Under the pieces are notes generated by a model. That model did no database searches, was not told where the DNA came from, and saw only the letters and a program-made list of their open reading frames with translations. From Verrucosispora sp. WMMD573 (GTDB lineage Bacteria; Actinomycetota; Actinomycetes; Mycobacteriales; Micromonosporaceae), in contig NZ_CP114901.1 of NCBI RefSeq assembly GCF_027497175.1, forward strand, positions 4,092,001-4,156,000: 64,000 nt of DNA, in the 5' to 3' direction. Position numbers and translations under genes: made by a program. The stretch's first letter is position 1, and every line of letters begins with the position of its first letter. Below are positions 17,190 to 26,104 of this stretch, piece after piece.

Positions 17190-19817
17190 TCAACCGGCGC
17201 CCAGGCAGACGAACGCCGCCGCGGTAGCCCGGGCGGTGCCGTCGCCCCCTGCGACAAATGCCTGCTGGGTCTCGGCGAGGGCGTGCGCCGGTCGGGCACC
17301 GGCCCGCATCCGCCGGTGCAGGTCCAGCATGAGCGCGGTGGTCGAGTCGGCCGGCACCGGTAGCACCGTGGCGATCAGACACCGGGTGCCCAGGGCCAGC
17401 AGCACCGCGGCGAATCCCATCACCTCGTCGCCCGGGCGAATGCCGGTCAGCCCCGACTCGCAGGCGGAGAGGACCACGCAGCCGGGTGGCCGCGCGACAC
17501 GTTCCCACTCGTACGCGAACAGCGGTCCCCCGGCGAGCTCCAGAGTGGAGAACTGTGGATTGTCCGCGCGGAACGTGCCGTGAGCCGCGATGTGCACCAA
17601 CCCGGCACCGTCCAGTGCCCGGGTGAGCGCGTCGGCGGTGGCGTCCGCCCCGGTGATCAGTCGGGCTCCCGGCAACACCCGGGCGAGCCGGCGGACCTCG
17701 GCCCGCCCGGCCGGTAGCCGCGGGCCGCTGGCCAGGACAGGCGGTCCGACCGCCGCCTCGCGTCGATCCGCGCCGAGCCATACCGTGGCCGACGGGGCGA
17801 CCGTGACGGCCCGACCAGCACAGGTCGGCAACTCGGCCCAGCCGACGGCATGCAGCTCACCGACCGGAACGATCACCAGGGGCCGGTCGGCCAGACGGCG
17901 TCGCACCGGATCGAAGAGCTGACGGTCGAGTACCGCGGCGGCATGTGCGGCACCCGCCTGCGCGGCGGCCGAGTCCCCGGTGGTGATCAGTCGACGTAGC
18001 CCGAACCGATGCCATCGGGCCAGCCTCGCCGCCTCGGCGAGCGGGCCGAGGTCGTGCAGGCTGACCCGACCGTCGCGGACCATCACCGCCCGGAGCCGAT
18101 CGCCGTGCGCCACCAGTTCGACCAGGACGCGCGAGCCGAGCCGCTCGGCCAGGGCGTCCACGGTGGGCGGGGCGACCACCTCGCTCCCGCCGGGCATCCG
18201 CCGGGCAAGGTCGCGGATGCGGTGTTCGAGTCGGGCCTGCCGACCGCGCAGGGCACGTACCGGACGGTCGGCCAGCACCGCGTCCTCGATCAGCCCGCTG
18301 ACCATCCTCAGCTCGGCGAGCGTGGTGACCAGATCGGGGTCATCGGGTGGGAGCGCCGAGCGCATCCGCAGCGTGTTGGCGCGCCACCGTTCCGACCAGG
18401 CGAGGACCCGGGCCGGTGCGCCGGCGCGGACGGCGACGTCCAGCCCCTCGGCCGCCAGTTCCTGCCCGTACGCCCCGCTGTGGGCCCGCAGTTCCGTGGC
18501 GCCGAGCGAGGTGCGGTGCCGGTCGAGCACGGCCAGTCCGCGCCGGAGGGCACGAGCCGCGCCGGACTCGTCGCCGCTCAACCGGCGCGACAGTGCCAGG
18601 GCGTACCAACCCTGAGCCCGTCGGGGAGCGGTGCCCCGGCCCCGCGCCCGGGCGGCCCGCCCGAACAGCTCCATGGCGCGGCCGGTGCGGCCAGTGGCAG
18701 CCGCCAGCAGACCGGCGTCGATGCGGGTGATCAGCGCGGGATCCGGCCAGCCGGTGGCGTCGAGCTGGTCGGCGGTCCGGACCATCGCGGTGAACAGGGC
18801 CGGCGAACGGGTTCCCCGGCGAAACTCGGCGCGCAGCTCGACGTGCCGGGCGAACGCGGCCCAGGTCCGGCGGCCCTGGCGCCGGAACCGGGTGCGGGCG
18901 GCCGCCGCGGCTGCGGTCGCGGTGTCCAGGTCACCGGCGAGCAACGCGGCCCGGGCCTGGGCCAGCAGCGCCTCGGCGAGATCGGAGGCCATCCCACGGC
19001 GGCGTAGTTCCCGGATCGCCACGGCGGCGACCTGCACCGCCTCGTCGACCAGGGGCACCGACAGCAGCAACTCGACGCGGTCCAGCAGCAACGCCGGCCG
19101 GGGCACCGCCAGTCGCCGGTACTCCTCGCCGATGGCGGCGAAGCAGCGCAGCGCGGCCGCGATGTCACCGCGCCGGCCGGCCGCGATCCCGCCGTTCCAG
19201 CGGGCGTCGGCTGCCGCCAGGTCCAGGCCGAGTCCATGGAAGACGGTCGCCGCCCGGGAGAGGTCGTCCGCGCCATCGACGGTGCCCCGGTGGGCGTTGA
19301 GCAGGCCCCGGTTGTTCCGGGCCCGTGCCTCCAGCAGCAGGTCACCGTCGCGTTGGGCGATGTCGATGGCGTGGCCGTAGTCGCGAACCGCTTCGTCGTA
19401 GCGTCCGCGGTAGTGCAGCACCACCCCGCGCTGCATCCGGGCCCGCCCGGCGTCCGCACCGGTCAGGTGGGGCAGCGCGTCGGTTACGGCCCGCAGCGCC
19501 GCCGCGGTACGGCCGGCGTTGGCCAGTACGTAACCGAGACTCATCTGCGCCAGCGCCCGGGTCCGGGCGGTGCCGGCGGTGCGTACCGCCCGTCGCAGGT
19601 GACGTAGCGCGCCGGATAGATCGTTGAGTTCCCGCAGGGCCAGGCCGATCGCCCGGTCGGCGGTGGATCGCTCGTCGTCGTCGGCGGTGCTGGCGGCGAG
19701 CACCCGCTGGGCGATCGCGATCGCCTCACGCGGACAGCGCTGGACGGTGTCGAGCGCCGCCATGGCGGTCCCGGCACCGGCGTCGGTGCTGTCGGGCATG
19801 GACAAAGAGTTCCCCAT
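17190..19817 (-). CDS. TPR-CHAT protein (caspase-like peptidase)
   Basis: An 875-residue protein. Residues about 20-480 form helical tetratricopeptide-like repeats; a linker follows, then a C-terminal CHAT domain (about 560-875). The caspase-like catalytic dyad is intact: His746 in LVHIAAHGTF and Cys786 in VVLSACESG. The typical CHAT strand VIVPVGELHAVGWAELP and the end motif ALGTRCLIATVLPVPA are also present. No signal peptide or membrane span, so cytoplasmic. ATG 19799 (MPDSTDAG), with GGGGA upstream, is a good alternative start. It is divergently arranged, with a 177-bp gap, from a subtilase/sigma/small-protein operon. CHAT proteases in bacteria act in conflict and signalling systems; the target here is unknown. 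Confidence 0.9.
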   Translation of the reverse strand: MGNSLSMPDSTDAGAGTAMAALDTVQRCPREAIAIAQRVLAASTADDDERSTADRAIGLALRELNDLSGALRHLRRAVRTAGTARTRALAQMSLGYVLANAGRTAAALRAVTDALPHLTGADAGRARMQRGVVLHYRGRYDEAVRDYGHAIDIAQRDGDLLLEARARNNRGLLNAHRGTVDGADDLSRAATVFHGLGLDLAAADARWNGGIAAGRRGDIAAALRCFAAIGEEYRRLAVPRPALLLDRVELLLSVPLVDEAVQVAAVAIRELRRRGMASDLAEALLAQARAALLAGDLDTATAAAAAARTRFRRQGRRTWAAFARHVELRAEFRRGTRSPALFTAMVRTADQLDATGWPDPALITRIDAGLLAAATGRTGRAMELFGRAARARGRGTAPRRAQGWYALALSRRLSGDESGAARALRRGLAVLDRHRTSLGATELRAHSGAYGQELAAEGLDVAVRAGAPARVLAWSERWRANTLRMRSALPPDDPDLVTTLAELRMVSGLIEDAVLADRPVRALRGRQARLEHRIRDLARRMPGGSEVVAPPTVDALAERLGSRVLVELVAHGDRLRAVMVRDGRVSLHDLGPLAEAARLARWHRFGLRRLITTGDSAAAQAGAAHAAAVLDRQLFDPVRRRLADRPLVIVPVGELHAVGWAELPTCAGRAVTVAPSATVWLGADRREAAVGPPVLASGPRLPAGRAEVRRLARVLPGARLITGADATADALTRALDGAGLVHIAAHGTFRADNPQFSTLELAGGPLFAYEWERVARPPGCVVLSACESGLTGIRPGDEVMGFAAVLLALGTRCLIATVLPVPADSTTALMLDLHRRMRAGARPAHALAETQQAFVAGGDGTARATAAAFVCLGAG

Positions 19818-19888
19818 TCATGACGGTGCGTCAATGTCGACGGTCTCGTCTCACCGCCCTCGCCGGCGTGGGCTCGTCATTCGATCAA

Positions 19889-19917
19889 TTGACATTCGGC
19901 GATTAGTTGGAAGAATC
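19889..19917 (+). promoter_or_regulatory. Probable promoter of the subtilase-sigma operon
   Basis: TTGACA at 19889-19894 is followed after 17 nt by AGAATC (19912-19917); with a 16-nt spacer the hexamer is AAGAAT. It lies in a locally AT-rich stretch about 80 nt before the GTG at 19995. The -35 is consensus and the -10 only partial. Confidence 0.45.
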
Positions 19918-19994
19918 GGGGAGGTCCGGGGGATGTTCGCCGCGTCGACCACCGGTGGCGCGTGCCACTGCCCGGACCGTTCTTGGAGGACCTC

Positions 19995-21308
19995 GTGCTT
20001 CCTGATCACCCCATCGCGTCGCGTCCCGAACCGGGGCTGTCCCGACGGTGGCTTCTTGCGGCGTCCGCCCTGGCTACGGCCGCGGTGTCGCTCGGCGCCG
20101 GACTGCGTCCGCCGCCCGCGCGCGGCGACCTCGACGACGACAAGGCCTACCAGCTCGCGTTTGCCGAAGCACTCGACGCCGATCGCGAGGTGCGGCAGCA
20201 CACCACGTCGGGTCGGGAGATCCTCTACCGACCCCGGCAACTGCTCACCGCGGACGCGGACACCTGGCGGGTCGTCGCCTGGCTGAGAAACGGCGGCCAC
20301 GCGGTGACCATCGCCGACCGTTTCGCCGGTGTCACCCGGCTGCTGTTCGCCGGGGAGACCGACATTCCCGCAGTGGTGACGAGGCTGCGCGATCCCCGGC
20401 AGTGGCCCGGCCAGCCGGTGCCCGCGGTCCAACCGCACCACGTGCTGCTCGGTCTGGGCAACATCATGGGCAATCCGAGCGGACCGCCCAGGACGGTCGC
20501 TGCCCTACCGCCACCGGATCTGGCCCGGCTCGGCGAGGGGGCGGGGGTGACGGTCGGCATCTGCGACACCGGCATCTGGCGGCAGGCGGGCGACGTTCAC
20601 CCGGAGTGGCTCGGTGGCGCCTACCTGCCGGAGTCCGACGACGAGGATCCGCTCTACGTCCACAGCGACGTGCTCGCCCCGCAGGGCGGCCACGGCACGT
20701 TCGTCGCCGGGGTGGTCCGGCAGGCCGCGCCGGGCGTGCGCGTCGACCCGGAATCGGCGCTGGGTCCCACCGGCGTCGGTGACGAGGCGATGCTGGTGGC
20801 CGCGCTCGGTCGGCTCGCGCCGGAGGTGTCCGTGGTGAATCTCTCGCTGGGCGGTTTCACCCTCGACGACCAGCCGTCGCTGCCGCTGGCCAACGCCGTG
20901 GCCGGACTACGGTCGACGACCGCGGTGGTGGCGGCGGCCGGAAACGCCGGCATCAACCGACCTGTCTGGCCGGCCGCGCTGCACCGGGTCCTGTCGGTCG
21001 CGGCGGTCGCCGCGACCGACACCGGCCCGGTGCCGGCGACCTACAGCGGCTTCGGAGCGTGGGTTGACGCCTGCGCCCTCGGCCAGCACCACAGCACGTT
21101 CGTCGACGGCCGGCTGCCGTTGCCGGGTCGGCCGACCCGGCAGTTCCGCGGGTTCGCCACCTGGGCCGGCACCTCGTTCGCGTCGGCGTACGTCGCGGGT
21201 CGGCTCGCCGCACTGATGACCACCGCCGGCCTGACCGCCGAGGCGGCACGGCTGGCGTTGCTCGCGGCGCCGCGCTGGCATCCCGACTACGGTGTCCTCG
21301 TCGGATGA
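19995..21308 (+). CDS. Subtilisin-family (S8) serine protease with Tat-type signal
   Basis: A 437-residue protease starting at GTG 19995, chosen because GGAGGA sits 4 nt upstream; the frame also opens at GTG 19962. The N-terminus has SRRWLLAASALATAAVSLGAG, a twin-arginine plus hydrophobic segment pointing to Tat export. The catalytic triad is complete: Asp191 (GICDTGI), His233 (GGHGTFVAGV), Ser394 (AGTSFASAYVAG), with the oxyanion Asn317 in AAAGNAG. A 130-residue region precedes the catalytic domain and may be a propeptide. It is first of a tight operon with a sigma factor and a small protein, divergent from the CHAT gene. Confidence 0.92.
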   Translation: MLPDHPIASRPEPGLSRRWLLAASALATAAVSLGAGLRPPPARGDLDDDKAYQLAFAEALDADREVRQHTTSGREILYRPRQLLTADADTWRVVAWLRNGGHAVTIADRFAGVTRLLFAGETDIPAVVTRLRDPRQWPGQPVPAVQPHHVLLGLGNIMGNPSGPPRTVAALPPPDLARLGEGAGVTVGICDTGIWRQAGDVHPEWLGGAYLPESDDEDPLYVHSDVLAPQGGHGTFVAGVVRQAAPGVRVDPESALGPTGVGDEAMLVAALGRLAPEVSVVNLSLGGFTLDDQPSLPLANAVAGLRSTTAVVAAAGNAGINRPVWPAALHRVLSVAAVAATDTGPVPATYSGFGAWVDACALGQHHSTFVDGRLPLPGRPTRQFRGFATWAGTSFASAYVAGRLAALMTTAGLTAEAARLALLAAPRWHPDYGVLVG

Positions 21309-21327
21309 GTGCCCAGACGGGAATGTC

Positions 21328-21963
21328 GTGCTGACCGATCGCAGCGCCACAGACCTGGTGTCCGCCGCGACGCACGGCGACGAGGCGGCCTGGGCCGAGC
21401 TGGTGCGCCGGTACACCCCGCTGGTGTACTCGGTGATCCGGTCCCACGACCTGGGTGGCGCCGACGCGGCCGATGTCAACCAGACCGTCTGGCTGCGGCT
21501 GGTGGAGCACCTGAATCAGGTACGCGAACCCGAGGCGCTGGCCGCCTGGCTGGCCGTGACGACCCGGCGCGAGTGCTACCGGATGTCCCGCCTCGGCCGG
21601 CGTACACAGCCGATGGACCCGTCCGACGGTGCGTTCGAGGCGTACCACGGGACCTGGGCGGACGTCGCGGCGCCGGACGAGGACCTGCTGCGAGCCGAGC
21701 GGCGCCAGGCGCTGCGGGAGAGCTTCGCTCAGCTTCCGCCGCGGTGCCAGGAGCTGCTTTCGTTGCTGACCGCCGATCCGCCGCTGACCTACCGGGAGGT
21801 CGCCGGCCGGCTGGGCCTACCGGTCGGCAGCATCGGGCCGACCCAGGCCCGCTGCCTGCGCAGGCTGCGCGACTCCCCGGCCCTCGCGTCGTACCTTGAA
21901 CCGGGCGGGACGACCGGACGGAAGTGGGGTGAACGCGATGGAGCCGTGGCCGCCGGTCGATGA
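21328..21963 (+). CDS. ECF-type RNA polymerase sigma factor
   Basis: About 211 residues if translation starts at GTG 21328, 19 nt after the protease stop; GTG 21292, overlapping the protease end, is an in-frame alternative. Region 2 is seen in WAELVRRYTPLVYSVIRSHDLGGADAADVNQTVWLRLVEHL and WLAVTTRRECYRMSR. Region 4 is seen in LPPRCQELLSLL, YREVAGRLGLP and GSIGPTQARCLRRLR. The GSIGPTxARCL motif is common in actinobacterial sigma factors that lack a classical anti-sigma partner. The following small-protein gene begins inside its last 10 codons. Confidence 0.9.
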   Translation: MLTDRSATDLVSAATHGDEAAWAELVRRYTPLVYSVIRSHDLGGADAADVNQTVWLRLVEHLNQVREPEALAAWLAVTTRRECYRMSRLGRRTQPMDPSDGAFEAYHGTWADVAAPDEDLLRAERRQALRESFAQLPPRCQELLSLLTADPPLTYREVAGRLGLPVGSIGPTQARCLRRLRDSPALASYLEPGGTTGRKWGERDGAVAAGR

Positions 21964-22402
21964 CGACCGGTTGCAGGCGGAGCTGGGCGCGGCGCTCTGG
22001 GACGCCGGGGGAGTTCCCGAGGAGTACGTAACGGCGGCGCGGGCGGCGTTCGCCTGGCGGACGGTAGACGCCGAACTGACCCTGGCCGAGCTGATCTTCG
22101 ACTCGGCAAGTGAGGCGGAACCGGCCGGGCTGACCCGGTCGGCGGGCTCCGCGCGCACCCTTTCCTTCCGCGGTGGCCCGGTCGTCGTGGAGATCGAGGT
22201 GACCGACGCCGGGATCGTCGGGCAGCTCTCCCCGACCGGCGGCGGTCGGGTCAGCGCCCGCACGAGCAGCGGCATCTACGAGGAGGCCCCGGTCAACGCG
22301 GTGGGTCTCTTCTCGCTGGGTGCTCCGCCGCCCGGTCCGATCCAGCTCCGAGCCGACGCGGGCGGACACATGGTGGTCACCGACTGGGTCTGCCTACGCT
22401 GA
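21938..22402 (+). CDS. Small sigma-factor-linked protein with predicted beta-sandwich
   Basis: A 154-residue soluble protein with no recognised enzyme motif. Residues 1-50 are helical and acidic (RLQAELGAALW, EEYVTAARAAFAW), then DAELTLAELIFDSA. The remainder alternates short strands and turns (RTLSFRGGPVVVEIEV, GIVGQLSPTGGGRVSA, GPIQLRADAGGHMVVTDWVCL), the look of a carboxypeptidase-regulatory-like or transthyretin-like fold. It overlaps the sigma gene by 26 nt, so it is cotranslated and probably acts with it, perhaps as its modulator. GTG 21929 is an alternative start. The functional proposal is inference from linkage. Confidence 0.75.
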   Translation: MEPWPPVDDDRLQAELGAALWDAGGVPEEYVTAARAAFAWRTVDAELTLAELIFDSASEAEPAGLTRSAGSARTLSFRGGPVVVEIEVTDAGIVGQLSPTGGGRVSARTSSGIYEEAPVNAVGLFSLGAPPPGPIQLRADAGGHMVVTDWVCLR

Positions 22403-22447
22403 CGGGGCCGCGAGCCGTCCGGCCCGCAGCCCCGCCAGGGCGCTGGA

Positions 22448-23473
22448 CTACCGCCTGCCAGCGCTGATCAGATACTGCACGCCACCGAGGTCGGTCCGTC
22501 GCTGTCCGCTGTTGTCCGGCCCGAACTGGGTCACGTTGAACGCGATTTCCCGGTCGGACGTGGCCTCGGCCGAGAAGAGCAGCGAGAACTGCACCCGCTC
22601 ACCGGGGTTGAGCACCAGATTGCCCAGGACGGCCCTGGTGGGCTCCACGATCTCCACCTGGGTCTCTCCGACCGGGCGGACGCCGGTGCCGGCCGCGCCG
22701 CCGGCCCGCCAGCGCTCGAAGAGTTCCGGACCGAGGTCGACGACGACACGGCCGCCGATGGGCCGCAGCGGCTCGGCCGCCGCGAAGACCACATCGTTCC
22801 TGGAGGGTACGGTAAGCGTGTTGCCGATGGCGAAGGGCCGCACGACCGGGCCCGTGCCCGGGGTCAGCCGGACCGAGTCGACGTTGCGCCACGCGATGTT
22901 GTTGTTGTGCCGGGTGTTGGTGTGGATGTCCGGACCCTCGAAGGTCATCGGGTCGGAGTCGGAACTCCAGCGGGCGATGAGGCAGAAGTGACCCGGCCCG
23001 GGTACCCCCGTCCACGGGATGGTGACCGTCGTGACGCCCGGGGCGGCGACGACGTTGGCGGCCCCGATCTGGGTCCAGTGGGTCGGCCAGGTCGCACCAC
23101 CGCCGGGCGTGGTCCGGAAGACCCGGAGCACGCCGCTACCGACACCGGAGCCGTACGGCCCGGGATTGCGCAGCTTGACGAAGACGTAGTTCGTCACCCC
23201 CACGATCGGGTTCTGGCTGGTGGCGCACTCGACGGCGGTCGGGCAGACCTTGATGTCGGGGCTGATCCACAGCGGTTCGAGCATGTGCGGCTCGGCCCCG
23301 ACATCGGCGGCGACATCCTTGATGTAGACGTCGGTGCGGGCCGTCGCGGCCGCCCGCTCCGATGCCGGGAAGGGCGCGGCGGCGGCTGCGGTGACCGCCA
23401 GCAGACTGGTCAGCGCCGCTCCCGCGAGGACGACCAGGGCGGCTCTGCGGACACGTCTTCCTGCACTGCTCAT
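22448..23473 (-). CDS. Secreted protein of unknown function
   Basis: A 341-residue exported protein. It has a Sec signal (RRAALVVLAGAALTSLLAVTAAAAA) and a middle domain I recognise as recurring in secreted proteins of streptomycetes and myxobacteria, though not as a named family. That domain contains DVYIKDVAADVGAEP, LWISPDIKVCP, NYVFVKLRNPGPYGSG, PGHFCLIARWSSDSDPMTF and NNNIAWRNVDSV. Strand-rich, probably Ig-like. It converges on the small protein of the CHAT/sigma cassette with a 45-bp gap, so it could be a neighbour only. No catalytic residues stand out. Confidence 0.75.
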   Translation of the reverse strand: MSSAGRRVRRAALVVLAGAALTSLLAVTAAAAAPFPASERAAATARTDVYIKDVAADVGAEPHMLEPLWISPDIKVCPTAVECATSQNPIVGVTNYVFVKLRNPGPYGSGVGSGVLRVFRTTPGGGATWPTHWTQIGAANVVAAPGVTTVTIPWTGVPGPGHFCLIARWSSDSDPMTFEGPDIHTNTRHNNNIAWRNVDSVRLTPGTGPVVRPFAIGNTLTVPSRNDVVFAAAEPLRPIGGRVVVDLGPELFERWRAGGAAGTGVRPVGETQVEIVEPTRAVLGNLVLNPGERVQFSLLFSAEATSDREIAFNVTQFGPDNSGQRRTDLGGVQYLISAGRR

Positions 23474-23649
23474 GACAGGTCTCTCCTATCGACGGGACTG
23501 GGCCGACCGGTACGTTTCCGTACTGTGTCGGCGCGGTTACGTCATTCAGGAGTGGGAAGACGGGCTGGAAATACCGTCGCCGGGCCACTGCGCTGTCAGA
23601 TGGCGCGACGACCGGCAAAATTCCCGGGTCGGATGGCCCGCGATCTCGG

Positions 23650-24657
23650 TCAATCAGGCAGCGCCTGGCAGGAGGAGCGGACCACCAGCTCGGTGGGCAG
23701 TCGGATGTGGGTGTCGCGTTCGACGCCGGCGATCAGGTCGACCAACAGGCGCAACGCCTCCGCGCCCATCCGTTGCAACGGCTGCATTATTGTCGTCAGA
23801 GGCGGGTTGACCAGCGCCGACTCCGGGATGTTGTCGAAGCCGATCACGGACAGGTCGTCGGGGACCGACAGGCCCATGCTCCGGGCGACATCGATCGTGG
23901 AGATCGCGGAGAGGTCGTTGCCGGCGAAGACGGCGGTCGGACCGTCGGGCAACGCAAGCAGTTCGGCGGCGGTTTCGGCGGCGCTCTCGATGCGGAACCC
24001 GCCGACCCGGACCAGCCGCTCGTCCACCGTCACGCCCGCGTCGGCCATGGCCTGCCGGAAGCCCGCCTCGCGTAGCCGGGACGATTCGAGGTCGGGGCGT
24101 CCGCTGATGTGTCCGATGCGGCGGTGGCCGAGGGACAGCAGGTAGTTGGTCGCCAGGACGGCGCCGGCGAAGTTGTCGGAATCGACGGTCGGCAGCCCCG
24201 ACGGGCCGGTGTGCGGGTCGACGGCCACGACGTGGAAGCCCTGCTTGGTCTCCACCACCGTCGGCGTGACGATCACGGCCCCGTCGATGAGCGTGCCCGA
24301 CAACCGGGCCAGCGAGCGACGTTCCCAACCGACGGCCGTACCGGCGCCGTCGCCGCCGGAGTACGCCAGCAGTTGGTAGCCGGTGCCGGCGACCTCCACG
24401 CTGGCGCCCTTGAGCAGTTCGGTCGAGAACGGCTCGAACTCGGCGACCAGGATGCCCAGCACGTTGGTGCGATGGCTGCGCAGGCTCTGCGCCCCGAGGC
24501 TGGCCTCGTAGCCGAGTTGACGGATGACCTGTTGGACCCGCTCCACGGTCGCCTGTGCCACTCCGTAACGGCCGTTCACCACCTTGGAAACGGTCGCCAC
24601 GGAGACGCCGGCCGTGCGGGCTACGTCCGACATCTTGACACGCTGGGAAAACGCCAC
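23650..24657 (-). CDS. LacI-family transcriptional regulator of the GH3/importer cluster
   Basis: A 335-residue repressor. Helix-turn-helix KMSDVARTAGVSVATVSKVVNGRYGV, hinge SLRSHRTNVLGILV, and an effector-binding domain containing VIGFDNIPESALVNPPLTTI. Called from GTG 24657; ATG 24633 (MSDVARTAG) is an alternative and would match many relatives. It diverges from the sugar importer operon, with one strong palindrome in between. It probably responds to a beta-glucoside or xylo-oligosaccharide cleaved by the GH3 enzyme; that part is inference. Confidence 0.92.
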   Translation of the reverse strand: MAFSQRVKMSDVARTAGVSVATVSKVVNGRYGVAQATVERVQQVIRQLGYEASLGAQSLRSHRTNVLGILVAEFEPFSTELLKGASVEVAGTGYQLLAYSGGDGAGTAVGWERRSLARLSGTLIDGAVIVTPTVVETKQGFHVVAVDPHTGPSGLPTVDSDNFAGAVLATNYLLSLGHRRIGHISGRPDLESSRLREAGFRQAMADAGVTVDERLVRVGGFRIESAAETAAELLALPDGPTAVFAGNDLSAISTIDVARSMGLSVPDDLSVIGFDNIPESALVNPPLTTIMQPLQRMGAEALRLLVDLIAGVERDTHIRLPTELVVRSSCQALPD

Positions 24658-24700
24658 GTCGATGATGATAGAGGGCCATCGGGCTGGTTACGGAGACGAG

Positions 24701-24716
24701 TCGAAAACGTTATCGA
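24701..24716. promoter_or_regulatory. LacI-type operator of the GH3/importer cluster
   Basis: TCGAAAACGTTATCGA is a 16-bp palindrome centred on AACGTT with one mismatched pair, the classic LacI-family form. It lies in the divergent gap 44 nt before the LacI start and 78 nt before the importer ATG. A TTGACA (24723-24728) adjoins it on the importer side, but its -10 is poor (AAAACT at 24746-24751). Confidence 0.7.
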
Positions 24717-24793
24717 CACCGATTGACACTGGGTGACCCGACTGAAAAACTCGCTCAGGCCGAGCACCCGACTGACTGGTCGAGGAGACATCG

Positions 24794-26104
24794 ATGGCTA
24801 TAAAGCGCCGTGCAACCACCTTCCTAGCGCTGTCCATGACAACCGCACTACTCGTCGCCGGCTGTGGCGGTGGCGGCGAGGACGAGGCACCTGCCGAAAG
24901 CGAGCTGTACAAGAACCCGGTGACGCTGACCTGGTGGCACAACGCCTCCCAGGACGGTCCCGGAAAGACCTACTGGGAAAAGGTCGCCAAGGACTTCAAC
25001 GCCCTGCACCCCACGGTCACGATCGAGATCGAGGGCATCGAGACCAACCAACTCCAGCGCACCCGGCTCCCCGCCGCGCTGCTGAGCAACGACCCGCCGG
25101 ACATCTTCCAGGCATGGGGCGGCGGCGAGATCCGCGAGCAGGTGGAGGCCGACTACCTCAAGGACATCACCGACCAGGTCAAGGACGAGGTTGCCAACAT
25201 CGGCAGCGCGGTCGAGATCTGGCAGGTGGACGGCAAGCAGTACGGCCTGCCGTACCGGATGGGCATCGAGGGCATCTGGTACAACAAGGACCTGTTCCAG
25301 CAGGCCGGCATCACCGCTCCGCCGGCCACCTTCGACGAGCTGAACGACGCGGTCACCAAGCTCAAGGCGATCAACGTCATTCCGATCGCCGTCGGCGCCG
25401 GTGACAAGTGGCCCGCCGCGCACTGGTGGTACAACTTCGCCCTGCGTGCCTGCTCGGTGGACACCCTGCGAAAGGCCTCCCTCGAGAACGTCTTCGACGA
25501 CCAGTGCTTCGTCAAGGCCGGTCAGGACCTGAAGGCCTTCATCGACACCGAGCCGTTCCAGCCCAACTTCATCGCCACGCCGGGTCAGAACGACCCGACC
25601 AGCGCCAACGGCCTGCTGGCCAACGGCAAGGCCGCGATGGAGCTGATGGGTGACTGGAACAAGGGCACCCTGGACACCGTCACCGAGGACCAGGAGGCGC
25701 TGAACAAGTTCATCGGCTGGTTCCCGGTGCCCGCCATCACCGGTTCCGCCGGTGACCCGAAGGCGGCCCTGGGCGGCGGCGACGGTTTCGCCTGTGCCAA
25801 GAACGCGCCGGCCGAGTGCGTCGAGTTCCTCAAGTACATCGTCAGCCCCGAGGTGCAGAAGGGCTACGCCGAGACCGGCACCGGCCTGCCGGTCGCCAAG
25901 GGCGCCGAGGACGGCGTCAAGGACCCGGCCCTGAAGTCCATCCTGGAGGCCACCACCAACGCCACCTACGTGCAGCTCTGGCTGGACACGGCGTTCGGTA
26001 GCACCGTCGGTAACGCGATGAACGACGCGATCGTCGCCATCTTCGCCGGTAACGGCACCCCTGAGCAGGTTGTCGAGGCCATGAAGGCGGCCGCGCGCAA
26101 GTGA
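24794..26104 (+). CDS. ABC sugar importer, substrate-binding lipoprotein
   Basis: A 436-residue solute-binding lipoprotein. Lipobox LLVAGC at about residue 24, followed by a Gly/Glu-rich tether. Mature-domain landmarks are VTLTWWHNASQDGPGKTYWEKVAKDF, SNDPPDIFQAWGGGE and DGKQYGLPYRMGIEGIWYNKDLF. It is closest in feel to actinomycete xylobiose/cellobiose binding proteins. GAGGAG lies 6 nt before the ATG. First gene of a four-gene operon with two permeases and a GH3 glycosidase. Confidence 0.93.
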   Translation: MAIKRRATTFLALSMTTALLVAGCGGGGEDEAPAESELYKNPVTLTWWHNASQDGPGKTYWEKVAKDFNALHPTVTIEIEGIETNQLQRTRLPAALLSNDPPDIFQAWGGGEIREQVEADYLKDITDQVKDEVANIGSAVEIWQVDGKQYGLPYRMGIEGIWYNKDLFQQAGITAPPATFDELNDAVTKLKAINVIPIAVGAGDKWPAAHWWYNFALRACSVDTLRKASLENVFDDQCFVKAGQDLKAFIDTEPFQPNFIATPGQNDPTSANGLLANGKAAMELMGDWNKGTLDTVTEDQEALNKFIGWFPVPAITGSAGDPKAALGGGDGFACAKNAPAECVEFLKYIVSPEVQKGYAETGTGLPVAKGAEDGVKDPALKSILEATTNATYVQLWLDTAFGSTVGNAMNDAIVAIFAGNGTPEQVVEAMKAAARK

